Origin: an uncultured Pseudomonadota bacterium
Lineage (GTDB): Bacteria > SAR324 > NAC60-12
Assembly: GCA_913052275.1 (NCBI GenBank)
Contig: CAJXDX010000015.1
Coordinates: 1-18,227, forward strand
Direction: 5' to 3'
Length of the DNA: 18,227 nt
A program made the translations under genes and the position numbers. Shown here piece after piece: positions 1 through 7,202 of the stretch. The stretch's first letter is position 1. Each line of letters begins with the position of its first letter. Below the pieces are notes generated by a model that saw nothing but the letters and a program-made list of their open reading frames with translations, was not told where the DNA came from and ran no database searches.

Positions 1-197
1 ATTCTCATGATGTGGCACAGGTACTTGACGAAAGCGGAATTGCACTGCGTGCAGGGCATCACTGTACGCAAGTTTTGCATGAAAGGCTCGGCGTACCGGC
101 AACTGTCCGCATGAGTTTCGGCATATACAATGATTCTTCTGAAATCGATCGTATGTTCTCAGCCCTAGATCGTGCCAGAGAAATTTTTTTGCACTGA
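1..197 (+). CDS. sufS: Cysteine desulfurase SufS, C-terminal end (partial)
   Basis: Only the last 64 codons are visible; the reading frame is open to the left edge (first full codon at base 3). The segment contains GIALRAGHHC followed by an R-S-F-x-I-Y-N motif and the E-I-D-R helix, which is the C-terminal signature of group II (SufS-type) cysteine desulfurases. The Cys in GHHC aligns with the catalytic Cys that takes sulfur from L-cysteine as a persulfide (Cys364 in E. coli SufS). The PLP-binding Lys lies off the window. The TGA stop is followed after one base by the sufU start, so the two are almost certainly cotranscribed and perhaps translationally coupled. SufU normally accepts the persulfide from SufS, which supports both calls. 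The in-frame GTG at 12 is internal, not a start. Confidence 0.93.
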   Translation, partial: SHDVAQVLDESGIALRAGHHCTQVLHERLGVPATVRMSFGIYNDSSEIDRMFSALDRAREIFLH

Positions 198-198
198 G

Positions 199-639
199 AT
201 GACCAAAGAAACAATTTATCGAGATATCCTGCTGGAACACGCACGGCACCCAAAAAACTCTGGGCGTCTGGAAAATCCAGGATTAAGTGCATCTGTACAT
301 AATCCACTCTGTGGTGATGAACTGGAACTGTCTTTGGCCCTGTCCGGTAAGCTAATCCAGGATTGCAGGACCATGGTTCGTGGATGTTTCATCTGCCAGG
401 CCTCAGCTTCTATAATGAGTGAGATGATCATTAAAAAGACCCTTCAAGAAGCCATCATAACCGGCCGGCTCTTTGATGAAAGTCTTCGGAAAGATAATGA
501 AGATGTCCCTGAAATGGTTGAACCATTACGTCCGTTTCTAGCCTTAAAAAAGCACCGCAGCCGTATTAAATGCATGAAGCTTGCGTGGGATGCGCTCGAA
601 GAATGTGCCAATCAGGATAAAAATCTGAATCACACATAA
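199..639 (+). CDS. sufU: Fe-S cluster assembly sulfur-transfer protein SufU
   Basis: 146 aa if translation starts at the ATG one base after the sufS stop. The frame is open further upstream, but that part overlaps sufS and would add residues before the conserved TIYRDILLEHARHPKN opening. Zinc/sulfur-acceptor ligands of SufU are all present: Cys38 and Asp40 (NPLCGD), Cys63 (GCFICQASAS) and Cys125 (RIKCMKLAW). The roughly 18-20-residue insert before the last Cys, characteristic of SufU against IscU, is also present. In characterised systems SufU is a zinc-dependent sulfurtransferase that relieves SufS of its persulfide and passes it to SufBCD in the cytosol. Residue 66 is Cys where many homologues have Ser. 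SufU is best known from Gram-positives; its use in an apparently Gram-negative genome is mildly notable. No Shine-Dalgarno is visible, consistent with coupling to sufS. Confidence 0.92.
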   Translation: MTKETIYRDILLEHARHPKNSGRLENPGLSASVHNPLCGDELELSLALSGKLIQDCRTMVRGCFICQASASIMSEMIIKKTLQEAIITGRLFDESLRKDNEDVPEMVEPLRPFLALKKHRSRIKCMKLAWDALEECANQDKNLNHT

Positions 640-644
640 AAATC

Positions 645-1547
645 ATGTACGAAAAAGAAACCAAAAAAATACAAAAAATGCTTGAGCAGCAGAATTATGT
701 AGCTGATTCTGAGATTGTAATGTCCATGTATCTGGCAAAAAAACTCCAAAAACCATTATTAGTTGAAGGTCCGGCAGGGGTGGGTAAAACAGAAATCGCT
801 AAAGTTATGGCACGGGCACTCAATACCGATTTGATTCGGCTTCAATGTTATGAGGGTCTTGATGCGAACATGGCATTATATGAATGGAATTACCAACGTC
901 AGCTGCTCCACATTAAGCTTGAAGAAGGAGGAAATAAGTCACTGGAAGAACGTGAGAATTCTATTTTCAGTGAGGATTTCCTATTGAAACGACCTTTGCT
1001 TCAGGCAATAACTCATTCCAAACCACCTGTTTTATTAATAGATGAGTTGGACCGTTCCGACGAAGAATTTGAAAGCTTCTTGCTGGAAATATTGTCAGAA
1101 TGGCAAATCACGATACCTGAAATTGGAAGCATACAGGCAAAGAACACGCCTTACGTTATTTTGACCAGTAACCGTACACGTGAACTTTCTGATGCAGTAC
1201 GCCGTCGCTGTTTTTACTTGTGGCTGGATTATCCTGAATTTGAAAAGGAACTGGCTATAGTTAAAAGCAAAGTCCCAGGATGTGATTTACGCCTGGCAAA
1301 ACAGATTTGCATATTTATGGGTCTGGTGAGAACGCAAAAGCTGGAAAAAATCCCCGGAATTGCAGAAACTCTTGACTGGGCAAGATCACTTGTTACTCTG
1401 CATCAAAAATACCTCGATCCAAAAATGGTGGAAGCCACTCTTGGTATTGTTTTTAAAGACAAAATTGATGTTACAAATGTAAAAGATTCACTGGCTGATT
1501 TTTTTGAAAAGGTTGATGTTAAATTTAAAGATCTTCCTGCAGAATAA
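645..1547 (+). CDS. MoxR/CoxD-type AAA ATPase
   Basis: 300 aa, starting five bases after the sufU stop. Walker A is GPAGVGKT (residues 42-49). The segment LIRLQCYEGLD...ALYEWNY (about 63-83) is typical of CoxD-like MoxR ATPases. Walker B is VLLIDE (129-134), followed by an LDRSDEEFESFLLEIL segment; sensor 1 is LTSN and the putative arginine finger region is VRRRC. A C-terminal helical lid domain follows. MoxR ATPases remodel or insert cofactors into target enzymes and normally work with a von Willebrand factor A protein encoded next door; CoxD acts in CO-dehydrogenase maturation. Here neither a VWA gene nor a molybdenum enzyme is beside it. Instead it sits directly behind sufSU, hinting at a metalloprotein maturation role. 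The family call is firm; the target is unknown. Confidence 0.88.
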   Translation: MYEKETKKIQKMLEQQNYVADSEIVMSMYLAKKLQKPLLVEGPAGVGKTEIAKVMARALNTDLIRLQCYEGLDANMALYEWNYQRQLLHIKLEEGGNKSLEERENSIFSEDFLLKRPLLQAITHSKPPVLLIDELDRSDEEFESFLLEILSEWQITIPEIGSIQAKNTPYVILTSNRTRELSDAVRRRCFYLWLDYPEFEKELAIVKSKVPGCDLRLAKQICIFMGLVRTQKLEKIPGIAETLDWARSLVTLHQKYLDPKMVEATLGIVFKDKIDVTNVKDSLADFFEKVDVKFKDLPAE

Positions 1548-1612
1548 AATCTGATTAAACTATATGCATGTCAAAGATGATAAAAAACAATTTAACACTC
1601 TAGAAAAAACAT

Positions 1613-2116
1613 GTGAATAAATTCAGAATTCCTCTATTAACCCTAGCAGCAGTTGTGGGAGTAGCCGGATTTTATATAAACAATAAAAAGGAGGATGAAT
1701 TTCCGAAAAAAACACAACATGCTGCATCTTCATCATTTACAAATCAAAAGGAAACTTTGTCAAATCAAACATCTGAAGAATTTATCACCACTTCGAGTGG
1801 TCTGCAGTATCGTATATTGAATGAAGGCTCTGGTGATGAAAGCCCGGGACCTGAAAGTGTAGTATCAGTACACTATAGAGGAAAACTTACCAATGGATTG
1901 GAATTCGACAGTTCATACCAGAGAAACCAGCCTGCATCTTTTCCGGTTAACGGAGTGATTCGGGGCTGGACTGAAGCTCTGCAATTAATGAAGGAGGGAG
2001 ATAAGTGGGAGTTGATTATTCCTCCTGATTTAGGCTACGGCAGCAAAGGAGCAGGAAATATAATTCCTCCTGACTCAACATTGATATTTGAGGTTGAACT
2101 GCTTGAAATTAAATAA
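1613..2116 (+). CDS. FKBP-type peptidyl-prolyl cis-trans isomerase, signal-anchored
   Basis: 167 aa. The start is a GTG; the overlapping ATG two bases upstream is out of frame and runs straight into TGA, and an in-frame TAG lies four codons upstream, so GTG is the only near start. No Shine-Dalgarno is evident. Residues 1-21 are a basic start plus hydrophobic stretch (uncleaved anchor or signal peptide), then a polar linker (22-58), then one FKBP domain (about 60-167). The domain shows the usual residues: SGLQYRIL entry strand, VSVHYRG (Tyr88), LEFDSS (Phe98, Asp99), VIRGWTEALQLMKEGD, IPPDLGYG (Tyr142) and IPPDSTLIFEVELLEI. It should catalyse proline isomerisation during folding in the periplasm or at the inner membrane. 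It lacks the N-terminal dimerisation domain of Mip/FkpA. It converges on the chorismate mutase gene. Confidence 0.9.
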   Translation: MNKFRIPLLTLAAVVGVAGFYINNKKEDEFPKKTQHAASSSFTNQKETLSNQTSEEFITTSSGLQYRILNEGSGDESPGPESVVSVHYRGKLTNGLEFDSSYQRNQPASFPVNGVIRGWTEALQLMKEGDKWELIIPPDLGYGSKGAGNIIPPDSTLIFEVELLEIK

Positions 2117-2160
2117 AATATTAAATTTATCAAAGTGTTTAAATAAATTTTATGTTTTTT
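2113..2160. terminator. Possible AT-only hairpin between convergent genes
   Basis: ATAAAAT (2113-2119) and ATTTTAT (2147-2153) are complementary, with an inner TTAAA/TTTAA pair, followed on the plus strand by a run of six T (2155-2160). It lies between the convergent FKBP and chorismate mutase genes. The stem is entirely A/T and therefore weak, so this is only a suggestion of a terminator. Confidence 0.22.
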
Positions 2161-2180
2161 ACAAAATACAATTTTAATCG

Positions 2181-2456
2181 TTACTTTTGCAGGTCTTTAA
2201 GTGTATCAATAATTTGCTGAAAAAGATAAATCACCATTTTATCTTCCATAGGACCTTTGTTGACTGTACGTAAGCGGTCCAGCAACTCTTTTTCTCGCAG
2301 TGGGACTAAAACATCTTTTTTTTCTTTCTGTTTTATTTTACCTATTTTAATCACGCATTTTGCCCGCTCATTCAGTAATTTTAGCAATTCAGTGTCAAGT
2401 TCATCAATCCGTGATCTGAGCTTTTCCAAAGATTGTCCTTCTTGATTGTTACTCAC
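2181..2456 (-). CDS. aroQ: Monofunctional chorismate mutase, AroQ class
   Basis: 91 aa, all-helical, matching the AroQ (type II) chorismate mutase domain that converts chorismate to prephenate on the way to Phe and Tyr. Signature elements are LRSRIDELDTELLKLLNER (Arg14 and Arg31 equivalent to E. coli Arg11 and Arg28), IGKIK (Lys42, equivalent to Lys39), PLREKELLDRL (Arg-Glu pair equivalent to Arg51-Glu52) and the closing LFQQIIDTL helix. It stands alone, not fused to prephenate dehydratase, dehydrogenase or DAHP synthase. The start is GTG with GAAGG seven bases upstream. An in-frame ATT preceded by AAAGGAG lies five codons further upstream and is a less likely alternative. The gene is divergent from tpiA across a 202-bp AT-rich spacer. 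It may be a single-gene unit. Confidence 0.87.
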   Translation of the reverse strand: MSNNQEGQSLEKLRSRIDELDTELLKLLNERAKCVIKIGKIKQKEKKDVLVPLREKELLDRLRTVNKGPMEDKMVIYLFQQIIDTLKDLQK

Positions 2457-2580
2457 GTTTTTACCTTCAATTTTAAATCACTCCTTTATTCATATTAATT
2501 AAATGTATGTATGTATAAGTAGCAAATAGGCTAAAAAAAGCAATAGCTACGATTAAACAAGTTCATTTGGTTGAATAATC

Positions 2581-2609
2581 TTGAATTCAGCAGATTAATC
2601 ATTTATTAT
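2581..2609 (+). promoter_or_regulatory. Candidate sigma-70-like promoter for tpiA
   Basis: TTGAAT (2581-2586) and TATTAT (2604-2609) are separated by 17 bases in the spacer upstream of tpiA. The spacing is ideal and each box is near consensus, but the surroundings are so AT-rich that chance matches are likely. Confidence 0.28.
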
Positions 2610-2658
2610 TTAAATCGTGAAATAACAATAACATTTACAATAATTTAGTCATAAAAAG

Positions 2659-3411
2659 ATGCGAGCCAAACTGGTTGCAGCAAACTGGAAAATGAATGGC
2701 TCGTTTTCTCTGCTTGACAAAATGTTGAATGTCCTCAGACCAAATTTGGGGAATACTTCTTGTCAAGTTGTAATTTGCCCGCCTCATGTCCTTCTTTCAT
2801 CATTAAAAAATGCTGTTGAAGGAACTGGAATTGAAGTTGGCGCACAAAATGTACATAGTGAATTATCTGGAGCATTCACTGGAGAAACATCCGCACCATT
2901 ACTAAAAGAATGTGGAGTTGAGTGGTGCATTGTTGGGCATTCTGAGCGCAGGATGCTTTTTGACGAATCAGATGAGTTCATACGGAGTAAAACTGAAACA
3001 TTGCTCAACCATGGAATCAGACCAATTCTGTGTGTTGGCGAGTCTCTTGAACAAAGGGATTCAGGCACACATGAAGAAGTGGTTGTAGCACAACTACGTA
3101 AAGGATTGTCAGGTTTTACTGCTGAAGATCAAAGCCGCTGTGTTGTGGCATATGAGCCGATTTGGGCCATTGGAACAGGTAAAACCGCAACTCCGAAACA
3201 GGCCAATTCCATGCACACTATAATCAGAAATGAGCTGGAATCACTGGCTAGTCCTGAAGTGGCAGCAAATATTCAAATTCTGTACGGAGGCAGTGTAAAT
3301 GTTGAAAACGCAGAATCTTTACTTTCTCAGTCAGAAATTGATGGAGCCCTGGTTGGAGGCGCAAGCCTCAAAACAGACGATTTTCCTCAAATTGTTGCAG
3401 CCGGAACGTAA
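2659..3411 (+). CDS. tpiA: Triosephosphate isomerase
   Basis: 250 aa, the normal length for a bacterial TIM. All catalytic elements are present: ANWKMNG with Lys11, the electrophilic His94 in VGHSERR, the catalytic base Glu166 in YEPIWAIGTG, which also starts the flexible loop 6 (WAIGTGKTA), and the phosphate-binding YGGSVN and GALVGGASL loops. The cytosolic enzyme interconverts dihydroxyacetone phosphate and glyceraldehyde 3-phosphate in glycolysis and gluconeogenesis. The ATG start gives the canonical N-terminus (MRAKLVAANWKMN); it is preceded by AT-rich sequence without a clear Shine-Dalgarno. secG follows after 24 bases. The tpiA-secG pairing is common in bacteria and supports both assignments. 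Confidence 0.97.
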   Translation: MRAKLVAANWKMNGSFSLLDKMLNVLRPNLGNTSCQVVICPPHVLLSSLKNAVEGTGIEVGAQNVHSELSGAFTGETSAPLLKECGVEWCIVGHSERRMLFDESDEFIRSKTETLLNHGIRPILCVGESLEQRDSGTHEEVVVAQLRKGLSGFTAEDQSRCVVAYEPIWAIGTGKTATPKQANSMHTIIRNELESLASPEVAANIQILYGGSVNVENAESLLSQSEIDGALVGGASLKTDDFPQIVAAGT

Positions 3412-3435
3412 TTAAAACTTTTTTCATCATTAGCT

Positions 3436-3828
3436 ATGTTTGAATTACTATTGGTTATTCACATCATTGCATGCATCTCGATTATCTTTTTTGTACTCCT
3501 GCAGTCAGGAAGGGGAGCGGAACTCGGAGCAGCCTTCGGCAGTGTCGGGCAGGCTAACTCAGTCAGGGGGAGCATGACTGGCATAGGAAAAATTACAACC
3601 GGTGTGGCAGTTGTGTTTATGCTGACTTCTCTCACATTGGCTTATCTTTCCTCGGAAACTGCCCGGGATTCAGTGGTGCGGGACTTGAAACCTGTTGCCA
3701 ATCCGACTGCATCACCTGAACAGATGCAGATTCCTGAAGAAGTAACTAAAGAGGAATCACCGGAAATACCTCCTGCAGAACTGGAACAGAAAGTAGCACC
3801 ACCAATCGAATCTTCATCAGATAACTAA
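3436..3828 (+). CDS. secG: Preprotein translocase subunit SecG
   Basis: 130 aa. Two transmembrane helices (about 2-22 and 53-72) are joined by the conserved cytoplasmic loop LLQSGRGAELGAAFG. This is the SecG signature, followed by the serine-glycine-rich segment. SecG binds SecYE in the inner membrane and assists SecA-driven export. The C-terminal tail (about 78-130) is longer than in the shortest homologues and is rich in Pro and Glu (PEQMQIPEEV, ESPEIPPAELEQ), so it is probably disordered. The start ATG lies 24 bases after tpiA, and the two are probably one operon. No Shine-Dalgarno is visible. A hairpin with a T-rich run follows the stop. Confidence 0.93.
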   Translation: MFELLLVIHIIACISIIFFVLLQSGRGAELGAAFGSVGQANSVRGSMTGIGKITTGVAVVFMLTSLTLAYLSSETARDSVVRDLKPVANPTASPEQMQIPEEVTKEESPEIPPAELEQKVAPPIESSSDN

Positions 3829-3833
3829 GGCTG

Positions 3834-3905
3834 CAGTATTTCGTAGCCCTCACTAGGGATACTGTACACTGCCAGAATTTGAGATCTTTTTTCTCCCTTT
3901 TTTTT
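3834..3905 (+). terminator. Hairpin plus T-rich tract downstream of secG
   Basis: CCCT (3847-3850) pairs with AGGG (3855-3858) around a CACT loop. The base of the stem can be extended by GTA (3843-3845) with TAC (3860-3862) across a G-A mismatch, or by CAGTAT (3834-3839) with ATACTG (3859-3864) with a bulge. T-rich sequence (TCTTTTTTCTCCC then a run of T to 3905) begins about 12 bases downstream. Its position just after secG fits a transcription terminator, although the T-tract is further from the stem than is ideal. The rest of the 251-bp spacer before proB is AT-rich with no further structure I can support. Confidence 0.4.
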
Positions 3906-4079
3906 AAATTCTTAATAAAATATACATTCATTGCTGTTTGTTTATTGCTTTGAAATAATCCAGTATTGAATTCCATCAGCTTAGCATATAACATCAAACA
4001 ATATTTCCTTCATGAAAAATTCATCACTTAAAAGATTTTTTTTGTGAATAATACAGAAATGTAATAAAGGTTATAAAAA

Positions 4080-5189
4080 GTGTCATTGAAACGCATAGTA
4101 ATAAAAATTGGGACAAATGTTCTGCAACAGACAAATGGCAAGCTGGATTATAAGTTGATCAGTGAACTGACTGCTCAAATCGCCAGAATCAGAAGCAATG
4201 GGCATGAGGTATTGTTGGTGAGTTCCGGATCAGTAGGAGCAGGAAGAGAGTTGTGTTCTGTCGACGAGTCTGGAAACACTCTTGCCTCGCATCAGATATT
4301 GGCTTCAGTTGGACAAGCTAAACTGATTCAAATATATTCAGATTCTTTCAGGAAACATAAAACAACTGTGGCCCAGATACTGTTAACACGTGGGGATTTT
4401 GGTCTTCGGAAGTCTTACCTGAACATCAGGAATACCCTGGAAAATTTGCTCAAATACAGAATTGTACCAGTAGTGAATGAAAATGATGTCGTTGCTACCG
4501 AAGAATTGGATCTAAACTTTGGAGACAATGATCTGCTTGCAGTATATCTGGCAACACTGATTGGAGCAGATCAGCTATTTTTCCTGACAGTTGCACCAGG
4601 TTTGCTTAAAGAAGTAGAAACAGCACAAGGTAAACAGTCAAAAGTTGTAGCAAAAGTGGAGAAACTTACAGAGGAAATTGTACAGCATTGTCTGCCATTC
4701 ACTTCAGCAGGCGGGAAAGGAGGTATGGAAAGCAAAGTCCGTTCTGCAGGAATGGCAATGTCTTTTGGTATAGATACATACATAATAGATGGAAAATTTC
4801 CTGCAGGTGTGTTTGAAATTATGGAAGGTAGGCCCCTAGGCACACATTTTGTGGCACATGGACGAAAAATCCGCAGCTATCAAAAATGGCTTGCTGCAGG
4901 TGCACTAAACAAAGGCACTTTGATTATAGATCAAGGTGCAGAACAAGCACTGCTTAAAAATAAAAAAAGTTTATTGGCAAGAGGTGTCGCGAGGGTGGAA
5001 GGACAATTTGAAGACAAAGATCTCGTGGAAATACATAACCTGGAAGGGGTGAAGCTAGGAGTTGGAAGAGCAGATTGTTCCGCAAAAGAATTGCGCTATC
5101 AAATCAAGGAGCGAAATCTGACAAATTCCAAAGTAAATACTCGTTCCGGTAAACCGGTAATTCATCGAAACCATTTATTTTTGGAGTAA
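4080..5189 (+). CDS. proB: Glutamate 5-kinase ProB
   Basis: 369 aa, full length for a two-domain glutamate 5-kinase. The amino-acid-kinase domain (about 1-255) opens with RIVIKIGTNVL (Lys9) and contains LLVSSGSVGAG, VVNENDVVATEEL, FGDNDLLA and the nucleotide-binding GGKGGMESKV segment. A PUA domain (about 270-360) follows, starting near SYQKWLAAG. The cytosolic enzyme phosphorylates glutamate in the first step of proline synthesis and is usually feedback-inhibited by proline. The start is GTG with AAAGG nine bases upstream; it gives the standard N-terminus. proA, its usual partner, is not adjacent. The stop lies three bases before the malic enzyme start, so the two are cotranscribed. Confidence 0.95.
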   Translation: MSLKRIVIKIGTNVLQQTNGKLDYKLISELTAQIARIRSNGHEVLLVSSGSVGAGRELCSVDESGNTLASHQILASVGQAKLIQIYSDSFRKHKTTVAQILLTRGDFGLRKSYLNIRNTLENLLKYRIVPVVNENDVVATEELDLNFGDNDLLAVYLATLIGADQLFFLTVAPGLLKEVETAQGKQSKVVAKVEKLTEEIVQHCLPFTSAGGKGGMESKVRSAGMAMSFGIDTYIIDGKFPAGVFEIMEGRPLGTHFVAHGRKIRSYQKWLAAGALNKGTLIIDQGAEQALLKNKKSLLARGVARVEGQFEDKDLVEIHNLEGVKLGVGRADCSAKELRYQIKERNLTNSKVNTRSGKPVIHRNHLFLE

Positions 5190-5192
5190 ACC

Positions 5193-6617
5193 ATGACAGT
5201 AAGCCAACCCCCATTCAATGCCAGTAACAGCATCATTGTACGTCTTAAAATAGATAATAAAGTTGGAATGTTAGCCAGCGTGAATCGTCTCATTTCTGAA
5301 ATGGGAGGCGTTGTTGGTGCTATTGATCTGGTCGGACCGGAAGACGGTGTTCTTGTAAGGGACATAAGTATTTTTACTAATAATCCGGAACACAGTGACC
5401 AAATTGTTGAATCCATTAAAAAGACCCCTGGAGTGGAATTTGTAAATTTTTCTGACCGTACATTTCTAGTGCATTTAGGTGGAAAAATCAGTATCCGCAA
5501 CCGTATCCCTGTAAAAACACGTGACGACCTTTCGATGGCTTACACTCCCGGAGTTGCAAGAATCTGTATGGAAATTCATCAAGATCCTGAAGATGCATAC
5601 AAACTGACCACTAAAGGAAATACTGTTGCTGTTGTAACTGACGGGACTGCCGTGCTGGGACTTGGAAATATAGGGCCCAAAGCAGCAATGCCTGTTATGG
5701 AAGGTAAAGCAATGCTCTTTAAAGAATTTGCTGATATTGACGCATGGCCGATCTGTCTTGATACCACAGACACAGAGGAAATTATAAGAATTGTGAAGGC
5801 CATCGCTCCTGGATTTGGAGGGATAAATCTTGAAGATATTGCTGCACCTCGCTGTTTTGAAATAGAACAACGATTAAGAGAAGAACTTGAAATACCTGTT
5901 TTTCATGATGATCAGCATGGCACCGCAGTAGTCACGACAGCAGCTTTAATCAACGCACTCAAAGTAGTCGGGAAAAATGTTGAGAAAATTAAAGTCATAG
6001 TGTCCGGAGCCGGAGCGGCAGGAATTGCCTGTACAAAAATGATTATGCATCTTGGTGTAAAAAATCTGATTGTTTGCGACAGCAAAGGTGCTATCCATTC
6101 TAAACGTACAAATCTAAATCCCAGCAAAAACTGGCTGGCAGAAAATTCAAATCCTGAAAAAGAGTCTGGAACACTCAAGGAGGTGATTGCAGGAGCTGAT
6201 GTTTTTTTAGGAGTTTCTGCCCCAAATATAATTGGCCAGAAAGATGTAAAAAGTATGGCTAAAGATCCAATAGTATTTGCGATGTCAAACCCTGATCCAG
6301 AAATCAGTCCAGAAGAAGCTTCGCCTTTTGCAGCTGTCATGGCTACAGGCCGCAGTGATTATCCAAATCAAATCAATAATGTGCTCTGTTTTCCAGGAAT
6401 ATTTCGTGGTGCGCTGGACTGCCGTTCGAGCACAATTAACGAAGAAATGAAATTAGCTGCAGCACATGCAATTGCTGGCGTAGTGGATGATGCACATCTT
6501 AACGCGGATTATATAATTCCCAGCGTTTTTGATACTACTGTAGCAAAAAAGATTTCGGAATCAGTTCAGGCTGCAGCTTTTAAGACTGGTGTAGCGCGCC
6601 GCAGACAAAGCAAATAG
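5193..6617 (+). CDS. NAD(P)-dependent malic enzyme with N-terminal ACT domain
   Basis: 474 aa. Residues 12-92 form an ACT-type regulatory domain (IIVRLKIDNKVGMLASV, then VGAIDLVG), and the malic enzyme proper follows. Catalytic residues are visible: Tyr117 in MAYTPGVA, Lys172 in EGKAMLFKEFADIDAWPI, the metal-binding EDI and DDQHGTA motifs, and the dinucleotide-binding GAGAAGIA. It oxidatively decarboxylates malate to pyruvate and CO2 in the cytosol. The ACT domain suggests control by a small ligand, possibly an amino acid. It starts three bases after the proB stop with GGAG seven bases upstream, the best ribosome-binding site in the window. Cotranscription with proB may link proline synthesis to malate and pyruvate supply, which is inference. 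Cofactor preference (NAD or NADP) cannot be read from sequence here. Confidence 0.92.
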   Translation: MTVSQPPFNASNSIIVRLKIDNKVGMLASVNRLISEMGGVVGAIDLVGPEDGVLVRDISIFTNNPEHSDQIVESIKKTPGVEFVNFSDRTFLVHLGGKISIRNRIPVKTRDDLSMAYTPGVARICMEIHQDPEDAYKLTTKGNTVAVVTDGTAVLGLGNIGPKAAMPVMEGKAMLFKEFADIDAWPICLDTTDTEEIIRIVKAIAPGFGGINLEDIAAPRCFEIEQRLREELEIPVFHDDQHGTAVVTTAALINALKVVGKNVEKIKVIVSGAGAAGIACTKMIMHLGVKNLIVCDSKGAIHSKRTNLNPSKNWLAENSNPEKESGTLKEVIAGADVFLGVSAPNIIGQKDVKSMAKDPIVFAMSNPDPEISPEEASPFAAVMATGRSDYPNQINNVLCFPGIFRGALDCRSSTINEEMKLAAAHAIAGVVDDAHLNADYIIPSVFDTTVAKKISESVQAAAFKTGVARRRQSK

Positions 6618-6649
6618 ATTTTTTCCCGAATTTTTGAACATAATACCAT

Positions 6650-7183
6650 ATGTGGACTTCATGGAAATTCTGGACTGTATGGGTGATTGTACTGGGTTTA
6701 ATTACCCTGCTTGCATTTGGTTTTACCACTGACCCCAAAAAAGTTCCGTCCCCACTACTTGGCAGACCTGCTCCGGATTTTCAAGTGAATGAATTGAATG
6801 GAGAGCAAAAATTCAGTTTAAGTGAATTTAAAGGAAAACCAGTAGTATTGAACTTTTGGGCATCATGGTGTGCAGAATGCCGCACAGAAGCAGTTATTCT
6901 TGAAAACTTTTTTCAAAAATATGGTGTAAATAATAAACAATTGGTGATGATTGGTATAGCTATTCAAGACTCACCAAAAAATGCAAAAGCTTTTGCAAGA
7001 CATTTTGGCAAAACCTATCTTTTAGGCCTTGATGATGACGCCGGGAATATAGCCCTTGATTACGGAATATATGGTGTTCCGGAAACATTTTTCATTGATC
7101 CGGAGGGTAACATTTTTCACAAAACTATTGGTATGGTTACTAAGGAATTGATGGAACAAAAATTTAAACCATTCCTGCAATAA
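6650..7183 (+). CDS. Membrane-anchored thioredoxin-like protein (DsbE/CcmG/TlpA family)
   Basis: 177 aa. An N-terminal transmembrane anchor (about 6-26) is followed by a periplasmic thioredoxin fold (about 36-177). The redox motif is WCAEC (Cys74, Cys77) within NFWASWCAECRTE. The cis-Pro loop GVPETFFIDPEG (Pro144) and the preceding LDYGIYG are typical of DsbE/CcmG, which reduces apocytochrome c during cytochrome c maturation. Other members of this fold (TlpA, ResA) serve other periplasmic reductions, so the precise role is not settled. No other ccm gene is nearby. The start ATG lies 32 bases after the malic enzyme, and only 19 bases separate its stop from the convergent minus-strand gene. No Shine-Dalgarno is seen. 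Confidence 0.88.
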   Translation: MWTSWKFWTVWVIVLGLITLLAFGFTTDPKKVPSPLLGRPAPDFQVNELNGEQKFSLSEFKGKPVVLNFWASWCAECRTEAVILENFFQKYGVNNKQLVMIGIAIQDSPKNAKAFARHFGKTYLLGLDDDAGNIALDYGIYGVPETFFIDPEGNIFHKTIGMVTKELMEQKFKPFLQ

Positions 7184-7202
7184 GTGCGGGAAATTAAAAA
7201 CA

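Noticed and set aside
2503..2515. Short ATGT tandem repeat (three units) upstream of tpiA and aroQ
   Set aside because: Only three units in AT-rich DNA; too short to claim as a phase-variable repeat.
3829..3880. Possible tRNA gene after secG (as found in some bacteria)
   Set aside because: The structure folds as a single hairpin; there is no T-loop consensus, anticodon arm or acceptor-stem pairing.
1612..4051. Exact TTATNCACA (DnaA-box) matches at 1612-1620 (minus), 3453-3461 (plus) and 4043-4051 (minus)
   Set aside because: With this base composition about one match is expected by chance in a window this long; the three are far apart, and the first two lie at the start of the FKBP gene and inside secG, so they do not look like an origin.
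5475..5870. 131-codon minus-strand frame inside the malic enzyme gene
   Set aside because: It is the antisense shadow of a well-conserved coding region and shows no plausible protein features.
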